A DNA stretch of 64,000 nt, taken from the NCBI RefSeq assembly GCF_024170005.1, contig NZ_JALJXJ010000005.1, positions 1 to 64,000 on the forward strand, given 5' to 3'. The notes under the pieces were generated by a model that was given only the letters and a program-made list of their open reading frames with translations, had not been told where the DNA came from and made no database searches. Numbering within the stretch: position 1 is the stretch's first letter; each line of letters opens with the position of its first letter. The position numbers were made by a program, and so were the translations under genes. Below, piece by piece: positions 25,473 through 34,369 of this stretch. This DNA is from Azospirillum lipoferum. GTDB lineage: Bacteria; Pseudomonadota; Alphaproteobacteria; Azospirillales; Azospirillaceae.

Positions 25473-26915
25473 ATGAACTTGTCGGATTACACGAGGCATG
25501 ACGCACTGGGGCTGGCGGCTCTCATCGCGAACAAGGAGGTGAGCGCCGCGGAGGTGTCAGCGGCCGCTCTCCAGGCCATCGAGCTGGTCAACCCGACCGT
25601 GAACGCGGTGGTGGAGAGTTGGAGCGACGAAACACCGCGTGGCGGCAGCCAGACTCCCCCCTTCTTCGGAGTGCCGTTTCTGATAAAGGATCTGGCGGTC
25701 AGCATGGAGGGGCGGCGTAACGAACTGGGCAGCCGGCTGGCCGAAGCCATTGTCGCACCGTTTGATTCATCCCTGATGAGCCGATTCCGCGACGCCGGTT
25801 TGGTGACACTCGGCCGGACGTCGACGCCGGAATTTGCGATCAGCACCACCACCGAGCCTGTGGCCACCGGCCCTACTCGCAATCCCTGGGATCCCAGCCG
25901 CAGCGCGGGCGGATCAAGCGGCGGAGCCGGGGCGGCTGTCGCTTCTGGCATGGTGCCGGTAGCCCATGCCACCGATGGCGGCGGTTCGATCCGTGTGCCG
26001 GCCGCAAGCGTCGGCGTCTTCGGTCTGAAGCCGACCCGCGGCCGGGTAACGAACGGCCCTGCCGTGGACGAGGTATGGAGCGGACTGGCGGTTCAGTTCG
26101 CTGTCAGCCGCACTGTCCGTGACAGCGCCGCGCTGTTGGATGCCGTTCACGGGGGGGACGTCGGAGAACCCTATTACATCACTCCACCGGAGCGGCCGTA
26201 CCTGTCCGAAGTGGGGCGTGATCCCGGCAGGCTGAAGATTGGCCTCCTGCTTCACCCTCTCAACGGCAGCAAAACTGCGGGCGGCGTCGCCGCGGCGACC
26301 AGCCGGACGGCGCGTCTGTGTGAAAGACTTGGGCATCATGTGGACGAAGTCACCCTCGACATCGGGGTGAGCTGGGACGGCTTCGTCCATGCCAACGCGC
26401 AGTTCTGGACCGCCAATACGGCGGCCTGGATGGAGTTCATCGCGTCGGTCTCCGGCCGCACCATCAATCCCTCGATCCTCGAACCGGCTACGCTGGCGGT
26501 CTACGCGTCGGGCCAAAAGGTGACCGGTCTTGATTTCCTCGGGGCGCTGAATGTTCGCAACACCGTCACACGGCACATCGGGCGGTTCTTTACACAATAT
26601 GATGTTCTGCTAACCCCAACCGTTCCTGACCTGCCGCCGGCGATCGGCGAGTATAACCAGGGACAGGAGACGCTCGACGGATTGCAGTGGGTCGACCGCG
26701 TGTTCCGCCGCTCCCCGTTCACTGCGCTCGCCAATGTCGCAGGCCTGCCTGCGATGTCCATGCCGTTGTTCACGGACACCGACAGCGGCCTGCCAGTCGG
26801 GGCCCAGTTCGTAGCCGGATTTGGACGCGAGGATCTGCTGTTCCGCCTGGCCAGCCAGCTTGAAGCAGCGGTGCCGTGGATCGAGCGCAAACCGGCGGTC
26901 TGGGCGGGGAACTGA
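25473..26915 (+). CDS. Amidase-signature-family amidase
   Basis: A 480-residue cytoplasmic amidase of the AS family. The Ser-cisSer-Lys triad is visible: Lys in VPFLIKDLAV, cis-Ser in RSAGGSSGGAGAAVASGM, and nucleophile Ser in DGGGSIRVPAA. ATG at 25473 follows GTGGAGGAGC. AS enzymes hydrolyse amides to the acid and ammonia with broad specificity. It heads an operon with a small unknown protein, AmiC and AmiR, and is followed further down by the unrelated nitrilase-fold AmiE, so the module has two chemically independent amidases. AtzF, glutamyl-amidotransferase or carbamate roles are less likely in this setting. Confidence 0.87.
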   Translation: MNLSDYTRHDALGLAALIANKEVSAAEVSAAALQAIELVNPTVNAVVESWSDETPRGGSQTPPFFGVPFLIKDLAVSMEGRRNELGSRLAEAIVAPFDSSLMSRFRDAGLVTLGRTSTPEFAISTTTEPVATGPTRNPWDPSRSAGGSSGGAGAAVASGMVPVAHATDGGGSIRVPAASVGVFGLKPTRGRVTNGPAVDEVWSGLAVQFAVSRTVRDSAALLDAVHGGDVGEPYYITPPERPYLSEVGRDPGRLKIGLLLHPLNGSKTAGGVAAATSRTARLCERLGHHVDEVTLDIGVSWDGFVHANAQFWTANTAAWMEFIASVSGRTINPSILEPATLAVYASGQKVTGLDFLGALNVRNTVTRHIGRFFTQYDVLLTPTVPDLPPAIGEYNQGQETLDGLQWVDRVFRRSPFTALANVAGLPAMSMPLFTDTDSGLPVGAQFVAGFGREDLLFRLASQLEAAVPWIERKPAVWAGN

Positions 26916-27011
26916 CCAGAACATTCGGCCGGCAGGCTGACCACCATCCGGCGGCGTCGCGGCTTGGCTGCGATGCCGTCGGATCATGAGGCACGCCGTA
27001 GGAGATGTTGC

Positions 27012-27266
27012 ATGTCGACCGACAGCAACCTTGAAAAATCTTTCACGCTGCTCGATAGGGCGGCGGCGCTTCTCGGGAACCTCGCCGCAGCCTGCGGCAT
27101 GTCCATGACCAGTCTGGACAGCTTGGCGCGCAAAATGCCGGCCCTGGAAACCGCGATTATGCGTGGTGTGATTACGCGTGGTGTCAGGGGCGCCCGCATC
27201 GACGCCATGGCATCGACCCCATCTGCGCAGGTCCCGTCGAGCGGCCTGCCTCAAGCGGGGGAATGA
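27012..27266 (+). CDS. Small uncharacterised protein of the amide operon
   Basis: I do not recognise this 84-residue protein. ATG at 27012 follows GGAG at good spacing, and the stop lies six bases before amiC, so it is placed as a real operon member. The first half is predicted helical and amphipathic (LEKSFTLLDRAAALLGNLAA), the middle basic (TRGVRGARID), and the last 20 residues proline/serine-rich and likely disordered. No signal peptide or membrane span. An accessory or regulatory role with AmiC/AmiR is a guess based only on position. Confidence 0.6.
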   Translation: MSTDSNLEKSFTLLDRAAALLGNLAAACGMSMTSLDSLARKMPALETAIMRGVITRGVRGARIDAMASTPSAQVPSSGLPQAGE

Positions 27267-27272
27267 GCGCGC

Positions 27273-28442
27273 ATGCGGCGAGGCGGAAGTTCCGAGCTGA
27301 CCTGGCGGATCGGTCTCCTGTTCTCACAGTCGGGGGTGACTGCCGACATCGAACGGACCCAGTTGCACGGCACCCTTCTGGCGATCGAAGAGATCAATGC
27401 TGCCGGCGGAGTAGGCGGCCGTCCGATCGAACCAATTGCGTTCGACCCCGCATCCGACCCGGCGCGCTTTCGCGCTCTGGCCGGGCGCCTGCTTAACGAG
27501 GAGCAGGTCGAGGTGATCGCCGGCTGCTATATGTCGAGCTCGCGTAAAGCGGTGTTGCCGCTGCTCGAGAGGCGCAACGGCCTGCTGTTGTACCCAACGC
27601 TCTATGAGGGCTTCGAATGCTCGCGCAATGCCATCTACACCGGCGCCGCGCCGAACCAGAGTGGCCGCCAACTCGTTGAATATCTGGTCGAGCACTATGG
27701 AGCGCGTGTCTACATGGTCGGTTCGGACTATATTTTTCCGCACGAGGCAAACCGCAATATGCGGGACCTGATTGCCAAGCGTGCAGGGCAAATACTGGCC
27801 GAGAAGTACGTGCCGCTCGACGCGTCGCTTGACGACTTCACCACGATCATGCGTGACATTCACCGCAAGCAGCCAGACGTCGTTTTCTCTACTGTGGTCG
27901 GGCAGGCGACGGCGCATCTCTATCATGCCTATGCCGAGGCGGGCTTCGACCCAGGCCGGATGCCGATCGCCAGCCTGACCACCACCGAAGTCGAGATCGA
28001 CGCAATGGGCGTAGCTTCGGCGGTCGGGCATCTGACTGCGGCTCCTTATTTCGAATCCCTCGATGGCGAGGCCAACCGGCGCTTCACGGCCAGTTATCGC
28101 CATCGATTCGGTGGGGGTGAGAGAACGAACGCTTCCTGCGAGGCTGCATATTTCCAGATGCATCTCCTGGCGCAGGCTCTGCTGCGCACCGGATGCATGG
28201 ACACCGAGCGCATCCGCGCGGCGCTGCTTGGACTGGAGTACGACGCCCCGCAGGGGAGGGTGCGCATCGATCCCGACAATCACCACACCTACCTATGGCC
28301 GCGTGTTGGACGTGTGGGCGCCGATGGACGTTTTGAAATCGTGGCTTCGGCCGACGTTCCGGTCAAACCTGACCCCTATAGGGTCGATCACGACGTGAGC
28401 GGCGCCATGGAAAAGCCGAATCCCTGGCCGGCGGAGGCCTGA
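27273..28442 (+). CDS. amiC: AmiC-like cytoplasmic amide sensor
   Basis: A 389-residue type I periplasmic-binding-protein fold without any signal peptide: it begins MRRGGSSELTWRIGLLFSQS and is therefore cytoplasmic. The ligand-pocket blocks GCYMSSSRKAVLPLLERRNG, LLYPTLYEGFECSRNAIYTG and SLTTTEVEIDAMG are the same as in AmiC of Pseudomonas and in the exported binding protein encoded 1 kb downstream. AmiC binds AmiR and releases it when a short-chain amide is bound. Start 27273 is six bases after the small upstream gene. Confidence 0.85.
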   Translation: MRRGGSSELTWRIGLLFSQSGVTADIERTQLHGTLLAIEEINAAGGVGGRPIEPIAFDPASDPARFRALAGRLLNEEQVEVIAGCYMSSSRKAVLPLLERRNGLLLYPTLYEGFECSRNAIYTGAAPNQSGRQLVEYLVEHYGARVYMVGSDYIFPHEANRNMRDLIAKRAGQILAEKYVPLDASLDDFTTIMRDIHRKQPDVVFSTVVGQATAHLYHAYAEAGFDPGRMPIASLTTTEVEIDAMGVASAVGHLTAAPYFESLDGEANRRFTASYRHRFGGGERTNASCEAAYFQMHLLAQALLRTGCMDTERIRAALLGLEYDAPQGRVRIDPDNHHTYLWPRVGRVGADGRFEIVASADVPVKPDPYRVDHDVSGAMEKPNPWPAEA

Positions 28443-28475
28443 TATGACGCGGCCGCGCACCGGAGCGCACAACGC

Positions 28476-29081
28476 ATGACCATCGATCTGCTCCGCGACA
28501 TCCGCAACTTCCGCGTGGCGGTGGTCCACCCCAAGGACACGGAGATGGACGAGTTGCTGCGCCAGCTGCTGCGCATCGGGTGCGAGGTATCTGTCCACTG
28601 GCCGCCCCCGCAGGAACGCCTCACCGGTGTGGATCTGATCTTCCTCGACATGACCAAGCTCCTTTCCGAACAGGGAAAGCTTTCCTGGTCGGTGGACGCA
28701 GACGGCCCTCCCATCATCGCGTTGCTCGACTATGAGAGCCCGACTGTGCTGGAAGCTCTCGTCGAGCATGGCGCACGCGGCTTCGTGGGCAAACCGGTGC
28801 GCCCGTTCGGTCTACTCACCACCATGTTTCTGGCTCATCATGCGGCAGCCGGCGCGCACAGAATGCAGCGCCGCCTGGCCAAAGCCGAGCGGCGGCTCGA
28901 CGGGCTGAAGAAGGTTGCCAAAGCCAAGGCAATCCTGATGGACAGCCGTCGAATCAGCGAGGACGAAGCATATCGCCTGTTGCGGGAGCGGGCCATGGCG
29001 CGTCGCACCACCATCGAAGCCGTCGCCTCCGCAGTTATAGACGCGAGTGAGATTCTCTCCAGAGAAAGTCGATACCCTTGA
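28476..29081 (+). CDS. amiR: AmiR-like ANTAR antitermination regulator
   Basis: A 201-residue RNA-binding regulator. Residues 1-115 form a degenerate receiver domain (FRVAVVHPKDTEMDELLRQL, DLIFLDMTK, GARGFVGKPVRPFGLL), residues about 120-145 a coiled coil, and residues about 140-195 the ANTAR domain (KVAKAKAILMDSRRISEDEA, YRLLRERAMARRTTIEAVA). AmiR relieves termination in the leader of amide genes when freed from AmiC. A strong intrinsic terminator lies about 100 bases beyond its stop, before the transporter operon, and is the obvious target. GGAG precedes ATG at 28476. Confidence 0.87.
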   Translation: MTIDLLRDIRNFRVAVVHPKDTEMDELLRQLLRIGCEVSVHWPPPQERLTGVDLIFLDMTKLLSEQGKLSWSVDADGPPIIALLDYESPTVLEALVEHGARGFVGKPVRPFGLLTTMFLAHHAAAGAHRMQRRLAKAERRLDGLKKVAKAKAILMDSRRISEDEAYRLLRERAMARRTTIEAVASAVIDASEILSRESRYP

Positions 29082-29182
29082 CGGAAATCTGTTGACCGCA
29101 TGTCAGTTATGCGATCATATTACAAGTACAGATGAAGTTTGCTTGATCCCGTCAGTGTCGCCGGGCTTACAAGCTGGCAATG

Positions 29183-29224
29183 AAGCCCCGTAATGGTTTG
29201 AAAACCAGTACAGGGGCTTTTTTT
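29183..29224 (+). terminator. Intrinsic terminator between amiR and the amide transporter operon
   Basis: AAGCCCC (29183-29189) pairs with GGGGCTT (29213-29219); inside, GTAATGGTTT pairs with AAACCAGTAC across a very short loop, and seven T residues follow (29218-29224). It is the clearest intrinsic terminator in the window. It lies 223 bases before the transporter start, so transcripts from the amiC-amiR side end here unless antiterminated. Confidence 0.88.
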
Positions 29225-29446
29225 CTGATTTTCAGAAGACTGTGTGAGTGGCGCGGTATTTGCGCAGCTGCGCGGTCTTGTCTTGAGCCATTCTCTCGAC
29301 CACCCGCCGATGACGCCGGGTGACGTCGCATGCCAGTGACGGCCCAGCAGGCGATTGTCACGATGGGGCACCTTTCGCACGAAACCTATTGGGGCGTGTG
29401 CAAACGAAAGAATCACCACTGAAAGACGCAACGAAAGGAGCGACAG

Positions 29447-30694
29447 ATGACGCTTACCCGACGACACCTCCTGAAATCCGCCGCCATTCTGGGCGCCGCT
29501 GGTACGGCGGGAGTGCCGCACATCTGGACCAAGCAATCCGGCTTCGCCTGGGCGGCAAGTAACGAGATCAAGGTCGGCGTGCTGTTCTCGCTGACGGGCA
29601 CCACGGCGGTCGTCGAAAAGTCGCTGCACAACGCGACCCTGATGGCCATCGACGAGGTCAATAAGTCCGGCGGCATCAATGGGATGCGGGTCGTTCCCGT
29701 GATCGAGGACCCGGCCTCCGATCCGGCAACCTTCGCGGAAAAGGCCAACAAGCTGGTACTGAACGACCGCTGCGCCACCGTCTTCGGTTCCTACACCTCC
29801 GCGTCGCGCAAGGCGGTGCTGCCGGTGTTCGAGAAGCGCAAGAACCTCTACTGGTATCCGACCCTGTACGAGGGCCGCGAGTGCTCGAAATCCGTCATGT
29901 ACACTGGCGCAGTGCCTAACCAGCAGCAAAAGGATTTCATTCCTTGGCTGGTGAAAACCTTCGGCAAGAAGTTCTACTTGGTCGGCTCCAACTACATTTA
30001 TCCGAAGGAAGAGAACAATGTCTGCAAGATCTTGCTGAAGGAGTTGGGCGGCGAGGTCGTCGGCGAGGAGTATGTGCCGCTCGGGCACTCGGAGTTCGGC
30101 TCGGTGCTCAACAAGTTCAGGGAAACCAAGCCGGACGTCATCTTCTCCACCGTGGTCGGCGACAGCGTGATCGCGCTGCACAAGCAGTACAAGGCGGCCG
30201 GCTTCAATCCCGACACGATGCCGATGGCCAGCCTCACCACCTCCGAGATTGAGATCGCGGCGATGGGAGGTGAATACGCCGCCGGCCACTTTACGTCGGC
30301 CCCATACTTCATGGGTCATGAATCGGCGGAGAACGCCGCCTTCATCGAAAATTATCAGCGCCGGTTCGGCAAGGATTCGGTGACGCATTTTGTCTCGGAA
30401 GCCGCCTACTTCCAGGTGCACCTGTTCCGGCAGGCCGTGGAGAAGCTCGGGATCGGCGACATCACGCCGACCAACATCCGCGACGCGGCCAGCGGTTTGG
30501 AGATCCAGGCGCCGCAGGGCCGGGTCAAGGTCGATGCCGACACCCTGCATTGCTACCTCTGGCCGAAGATCGGTCAGGCCCAGTCCAACGGTCAGTTCAA
30601 GGTCATCCAGCAGTCCGCCGACTGGGTGAAACCCGAGCCTTATTGGGCCTATCCAGGCCAGAGCTGCACCAAGGACGGTTTGAAGGGCACCTGA
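29447..30694 (+). CDS. Tat-exported amide/urea-type ABC binding protein
   Basis: A 415-residue binding protein of the UrtA/FmdD/LivJ group. A twin-arginine signal (TRRHLLKSAAILGAAGTAG) ends near residue 35, after which the mature protein shares the ligand blocks GSYTSASRKAVLPVFEKRKN and WYPTLYEGRECSKSVMYTGA with AmiC, showing that sensor and transporter bind the same class of ligand. AAAGGAG precedes the ATG. Urea is the other known ligand of this family, but no urease genes are present and AmiE follows, so short-chain amides are preferred. First gene after the leader terminator. Confidence 0.83.
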   Translation: MTLTRRHLLKSAAILGAAGTAGVPHIWTKQSGFAWAASNEIKVGVLFSLTGTTAVVEKSLHNATLMAIDEVNKSGGINGMRVVPVIEDPASDPATFAEKANKLVLNDRCATVFGSYTSASRKAVLPVFEKRKNLYWYPTLYEGRECSKSVMYTGAVPNQQQKDFIPWLVKTFGKKFYLVGSNYIYPKEENNVCKILLKELGGEVVGEEYVPLGHSEFGSVLNKFRETKPDVIFSTVVGDSVIALHKQYKAAGFNPDTMPMASLTTSEIEIAAMGGEYAAGHFTSAPYFMGHESAENAAFIENYQRRFGKDSVTHFVSEAAYFQVHLFRQAVEKLGIGDITPTNIRDAASGLEIQAPQGRVKVDADTLHCYLWPKIGQAQSNGQFKVIQQSADWVKPEPYWAYPGQSCTKDGLKGT

Positions 30695-30751
30695 GCGCGC
30701 AACGCATGGCGCGAGGCCGCCGGCTCTGCGGCGTCGCCCGAAGGAGGTTCC

Positions 30752-31621
30752 ATGGACATTCTCCTCGGCCAGCTCTTCACCGGCCTCAGCATCGGGTCGG
30801 TGCTGCTCCTGGTGGCGCTCGGCCTGGCCATCATCTACGGCACCATGGGCGTCATCAACCTCGCGCATGGCGAATTCGTCATGCTCGGTGCTTACGCCAC
30901 CTGGTTTCTGCAATCCACGCTCGGCCTGACCCTGCTTCCGTGCCTGCTTGTGGTCTTCCTGATGGTGGCCGCCGCCGGATGGGCCGTCGAGCGCACCATC
31001 GTTCGCTTCCTCTACCGGCGTCCCCTCGACACCATCCTCGCCACCTGGGGCATCGGAATCATGCTGCAGCAGGCGGTGCGACTGGCCGCCGGGGCCGACC
31101 TGCGCTACGTCCAAACCCCGGATCAGCTCGCAGGCAGCATCGACCTCGCCGGTGTCGCCATCCCCAGCTACCGGCTGTTCATCCTGGCCTTCTCCGCCGC
31201 CCTGCTCGGGCTGACCTGGTTCGTCGTGCAGCGCACCGAATTCGGCATGAAGCTGCGCGCGGTGACGCAGAACCGCGAGATGGCAAGCTGCTACGGCATC
31301 GACAGCGCCCGTATCTTCACCCTGACCTTCGCGTTCGGATCGGGACTTGCCGGCCTCGCCGGAGCGCTGATCGCACCGATCAAGAGCGTGGCGCCGGATA
31401 TGGGCACGAACTTCGTCGTCGATGCCTTCATGGTCGTGGTGGTCGGCGGCGTCGGCAGCCTGTTCGGCACCGTAGCCAGTGCGGGCCTGATCGGCGGAGG
31501 GACGGCCGGCTTCGCGTTCCTGCTGAACGACACGCTGGCGAAAGCGCTGGTCTTCCTCGGCGTCGTGGTTCTCGTCCGCTTCCGGCCGCAAGGGCTGTTC
31601 GCCGCCACGGGACGCCGGTGA
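30752..31621 (+). CDS. LivH/UrtB-type permease of amide transporter
   Basis: A 289-residue inner-membrane permease with about eight hydrophobic segments. GLAIIYGTMGVINLAHGEFVMLGAY near the start and FVVDAFMVVVVGGVGSLFGT near the end are standard for UrtB/LivH proteins. GAAGGAGG precedes the ATG by a few bases. It pairs with the LivM-type permease ten bases downstream. Substrate assignment rests on the operon. Confidence 0.83.
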   Translation: MDILLGQLFTGLSIGSVLLLVALGLAIIYGTMGVINLAHGEFVMLGAYATWFLQSTLGLTLLPCLLVVFLMVAAAGWAVERTIVRFLYRRPLDTILATWGIGIMLQQAVRLAAGADLRYVQTPDQLAGSIDLAGVAIPSYRLFILAFSAALLGLTWFVVQRTEFGMKLRAVTQNREMASCYGIDSARIFTLTFAFGSGLAGLAGALIAPIKSVAPDMGTNFVVDAFMVVVVGGVGSLFGTVASAGLIGGGTAGFAFLLNDTLAKALVFLGVVVLVRFRPQGLFAATGRR

Positions 31622-31631
31622 GGAGCCTGCC

Positions 31632-32810
31632 GTGACCAGCCTGCCCGATCGTCACGACCGCCGCGCGGAGCCCGTCCCGCGGCCGGCCATCGCCTGGAGA
31701 GTGTCCATGCCGCGCATCACCTCGGCCGCTCAGTTCCTTCCCTACATCCTGTTCTGCGGCGCCATTCTCGCCGTCCCGTCCTTCGTCTCGGATCCCTTTC
31801 TTCTCAACAAGTTCGCCCGTTATCTGGCCCTGGGGCTGGCGGCGGCGGCGCTGGCGCTCAGTTGGGGGTATTGCGGCATCCTGAACCTGGGGCAGGGGGT
31901 CGGCTTCGGTCTGGGTGCCTATGCGATGGCGATGCACCTGAAGCTGAAGACCAGTCCGGTCCATACTGGATCGGCCGGGCTTCCGGACTTCATGGTGTGG
32001 AACAACCTCGACCATCTGCCCTGGTTCTGGCAGCCCTTCCATTCCGGCCTGTTCGCGCTCGCCGCCGCCGTCCTGCTTCCGGCGCTGGTCGCCGCGCTGC
32101 TCGGCTGGTTCATGTTCCGGGCGCGCATCGCCGGCGTGTACGTCGCCATCATCACACTGGCGATGCTGGCGGTGACCAACCTGGTGTTCGTCGACCAGCA
32201 GGCATACACCGGTGGGCTCAACGGCATCACCGACCTTGCCTGGTTCGAGATGGGCGGCGTCGAGTTCGACCCCTACAGCCCCGCGTTCTATTACCTGTCC
32301 GCCGGATCGCTCGCGTTCTTCCTCATGCTGGGAATGGTCTTCACCCGCAGCAAAGCCGGGCTGGTATTGCGGGCGATCCGCGGCGGCACCGACCGGGTGC
32401 TGTTCTTCGGGTACGACATGGCCTCCTACCAGTGTCTCGCCTTTTCGCTCTCCGCCGGCATGTCCGGCGTGGCCGGGATGCTCTACGCGATGGTGCTGGA
32501 GTTCGCCTCGCCGACATTCATGGGCGTGCCGCTCAGCCTCTCCATGGTGATCTGGGCGGCCGTCGGTGGACGTGGCTCGCTTCTCGGGGCGACGGTGGGC
32601 GCCATCCTGGTCAACGGTACCCAGGGCAGCCTGTCGGAAGCCTTCCTGAATAGTTGGCAGCTCATTCTTGGCGCGCTGTTCATCCTCGTCGTGGTCTTCC
32701 TGCCCAATGGTCTCGCCGGCTTGGTCCACAACCTCGGTGCGCGGCTGAGCGGCCGGTTGCGGGGAATGGCTGCCGACCGGGCGCCTTCTGCCCTGCTCAA
32801 CCGCCGCTGA
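31632..32810 (+). CDS. LivM/UrtC-type permease of amide transporter
   Basis: A 392-residue second permease, starting with GTG after GAGGAG. A basic cytoplasmic leader of about 25 residues precedes the first membrane segment. LALSWGYCGILNLGQGVGFGLGAYAM and GRGSLLGATVGAILVNG are UrtC-type blocks; the long loop HLKLKTSPVHTGSAGLPDFM between early segments is typical of UrtC rather than LivM. Thirteen bases separate it from the first ATPase gene. Confidence 0.82.
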   Translation: MTSLPDRHDRRAEPVPRPAIAWRVSMPRITSAAQFLPYILFCGAILAVPSFVSDPFLLNKFARYLALGLAAAALALSWGYCGILNLGQGVGFGLGAYAMAMHLKLKTSPVHTGSAGLPDFMVWNNLDHLPWFWQPFHSGLFALAAAVLLPALVAALLGWFMFRARIAGVYVAIITLAMLAVTNLVFVDQQAYTGGLNGITDLAWFEMGGVEFDPYSPAFYYLSAGSLAFFLMLGMVFTRSKAGLVLRAIRGGTDRVLFFGYDMASYQCLAFSLSAGMSGVAGMLYAMVLEFASPTFMGVPLSLSMVIWAAVGGRGSLLGATVGAILVNGTQGSLSEAFLNSWQLILGALFILVVVFLPNGLAGLVHNLGARLSGRLRGMAADRAPSALLNRR

Positions 32811-32822
32811 AAGGGAAAAGCC

Positions 32823-33572
32823 ATGGCCTATCTCGAACTGCAGGGGCTTGAGGTCAGCTTTGATGGGTTCAAGGCCGTCAACGGCCTGGACCTGTCGATC
32901 GAACGCGGTGAATTGCGCTGCCTGCTGGGTGCGAACGGCGCCGGCAAATCCACAACTCTGGATCTGATCTGCGGCCGAACCCAGCCGACCGGCGGACGCA
33001 TCCTGCTCGACGGTCGGGACATCACGCAGGATCCGGAATACCGACGGTCGCGGCTGGGTGTCGGCCGCAAGTTCCAGGTTCCCAGCGTGTTCAAGGAGCT
33101 GTCCATCCGCGAAAATCTGGAGATCGCGCGCTCCCGGCACCCGGAGCCGTGGCGCACACTGTGCGTCTTCCCAAGCCGCCGACCGAGCCCGCGGGTTGCC
33201 GAGGTGGTGGAGATCGTCGGGCTTGAGGACGCGCTCGACACCCAGGCGGCGCATCTGTCGCACGGCCAGACGCAGTGGCTGGAGATTGCCATGCTGCTGG
33301 TCCAGGACAGCGCCCTGATACTGATGGATGAGCCGACCGCCGGCATGACCGTCCAGGAAACCGGGAAGACCTCCGCCATCTTCCAGCGGCTGCGCGGCCG
33401 GCACACCCTGATCGTGGTCGAGCACGACATGGGGTTCGTCCGCGAGGTCGCCGAGACCATCACCGTGCTGCACCAAGGCCGCCGCCTGTCCGAGGGCCCG
33501 ATCCAGGCGATCGAGAACGATCCCAAGGTGCGCGAGGCCTATCTGGGCAGCGGAGGCATCTCCCATGCTTGA
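32823..33572 (+). CDS. UrtD-type ATPase of amide transporter
   Basis: A 249-residue ATP-binding subunit: Walker A GANGAGKSTT near residue 38, FQVPSVFKELSIREN Q-loop region, the UrtD-like signature LSHGQTQWLEIAMLL in place of LSGGQ, Walker B ILMDEPTAGMT and EHDMGFVREVA switch. LSHGQ is typical of UrtD. It overlaps the second ATPase gene by eight bases. Confidence 0.85.
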   Translation: MAYLELQGLEVSFDGFKAVNGLDLSIERGELRCLLGANGAGKSTTLDLICGRTQPTGGRILLDGRDITQDPEYRRSRLGVGRKFQVPSVFKELSIRENLEIARSRHPEPWRTLCVFPSRRPSPRVAEVVEIVGLEDALDTQAAHLSHGQTQWLEIAMLLVQDSALILMDEPTAGMTVQETGKTSAIFQRLRGRHTLIVVEHDMGFVREVAETITVLHQGRRLSEGPIQAIENDPKVREAYLGSGGISHA

Positions 33573-34260
33573 CATGACAGGCGTCACCTCATTCTACGGC
33601 AGCAGCCCGGTGCTGCAGAATGTCAGCTTCTCGGTTCCGCGCGGCGCGGTTCTCAGCGTGCTCGGACGCAACGGCGTCGGCAAGACGACGCTGATGCGCA
33701 CCATCATGGGGCTCACGGATCGGGCGACCGGCACCATCGGCTTGGGCGGCCGCGACATTCGCGCGGAACCGACTCACCGCCGCGCCGAACTCGGCATCGC
33801 CTACGTCCCGCAAGGGCGGGGGATCATCGGCCGGTTCAGCATTCGCGAGAATATTCTGATGGGCAGTTTCGCCCGCCCGGATGGCAAGCGCGTCATCCCG
33901 CCCCTCGTGTTCGAGCTGTTCCCCTACCTGGGGGACAATCTCAACCGCCGTGGCGGCGACCTGTCCGGCGGGCAGCAGCAGCAACTTGCCATCGCGCGCG
34001 CCCTGGCCGCCGATCCGTCCGTCCTGCTGCTCGATGAACCGACCGAGGGCATCCAACCCAACATCGTCGAGCAGATCGAGAACATCATCGTCGCCCTCAA
34101 CCGCGAACACGGGCTGACGATCGTCCTGGTCGAACAGAACGTGCGCTTCGCCCGTCGGGCATCGCAGCACTTCCTGATGCTCGATAAGGGGCGCGTGGCC
34201 GCCCAAGGCGACACCGCCCTTCTCACGGACGAACTGGTGCACCGTCACATGATGGTGTGA
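33565..34260 (+). CDS. UrtE-type ATPase of amide transporter
   Basis: A 231-residue ATP-binding subunit with [34 protein letters not shown], signature [29 protein letters not shown] and [12 protein letters not shown]. The YVPQGR-I motif and TEGIQPNI are UrtE-like. It ends 110 bases before amiE, so transporter and aliphatic amidase are probably one transcript. Confidence 0.85.
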   Translation: MLDMTGVTSFYGSSPVLQNVSFSVPRGAVLSVLGRNGVGKTTLMRTIMGLTDRATGTIGLGGRDIRAEPTHRRAELGIAYVPQGRGIIGRFSIRENILMGSFARPDGKRVIPPLVFELFPYLGDNLNRRGGDLSGGQQQQLAIARALAADPSVLLLDEPTEGIQPNIVEQIENIIVALNREHGLTIVLVEQNVRFARRASQHFLMLDKGRVAAQGDTALLTDELVHRHMMV

Positions 34261-34369
34261 CCGGCGCCACCTCCACAGCAGTCCACCCCCGCGTTCCCCT
34301 CACCGGCACATCTGGTCCGTGCCGGACCAAACCCGATCAAGAACTTACCATTCCCCAAGGAGAGACAAA

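Noticed and set aside
29082..29182. Typical ANTAR RNA dual hexaloop hairpins upstream of the terminator
   Set aside because: Hairpins can be drawn but none shows a six-base loop with A at position 1 and G at position 4, so I do not report the RNA motif as a feature.
29360..29400. Possible sigma54 promoter (GG and GC dinucleotides ten bases apart near 29369) before the amide transporter
   Set aside because: Only the invariant dinucleotides fit; the flanking consensus is poor, and no sigma54 activator gene is present in the window.
29120..31591. An 823-codon open frame on the minus strand opposite the amide binding protein and permease
   Set aside because: It is antisense to two genes with clear family motifs and ribosome binding sites; its translation is rich in His, Arg, Asp and Gln of the kind produced by codon-position bias in GC-rich DNA, with no domain.
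29447..34260. Urea transporter UrtABCDE
   Set aside because: The subunits resemble Urt proteins, but no urease genes are present and the amide sensor shares the binding-protein ligand blocks, so amides are the better supported cargo.
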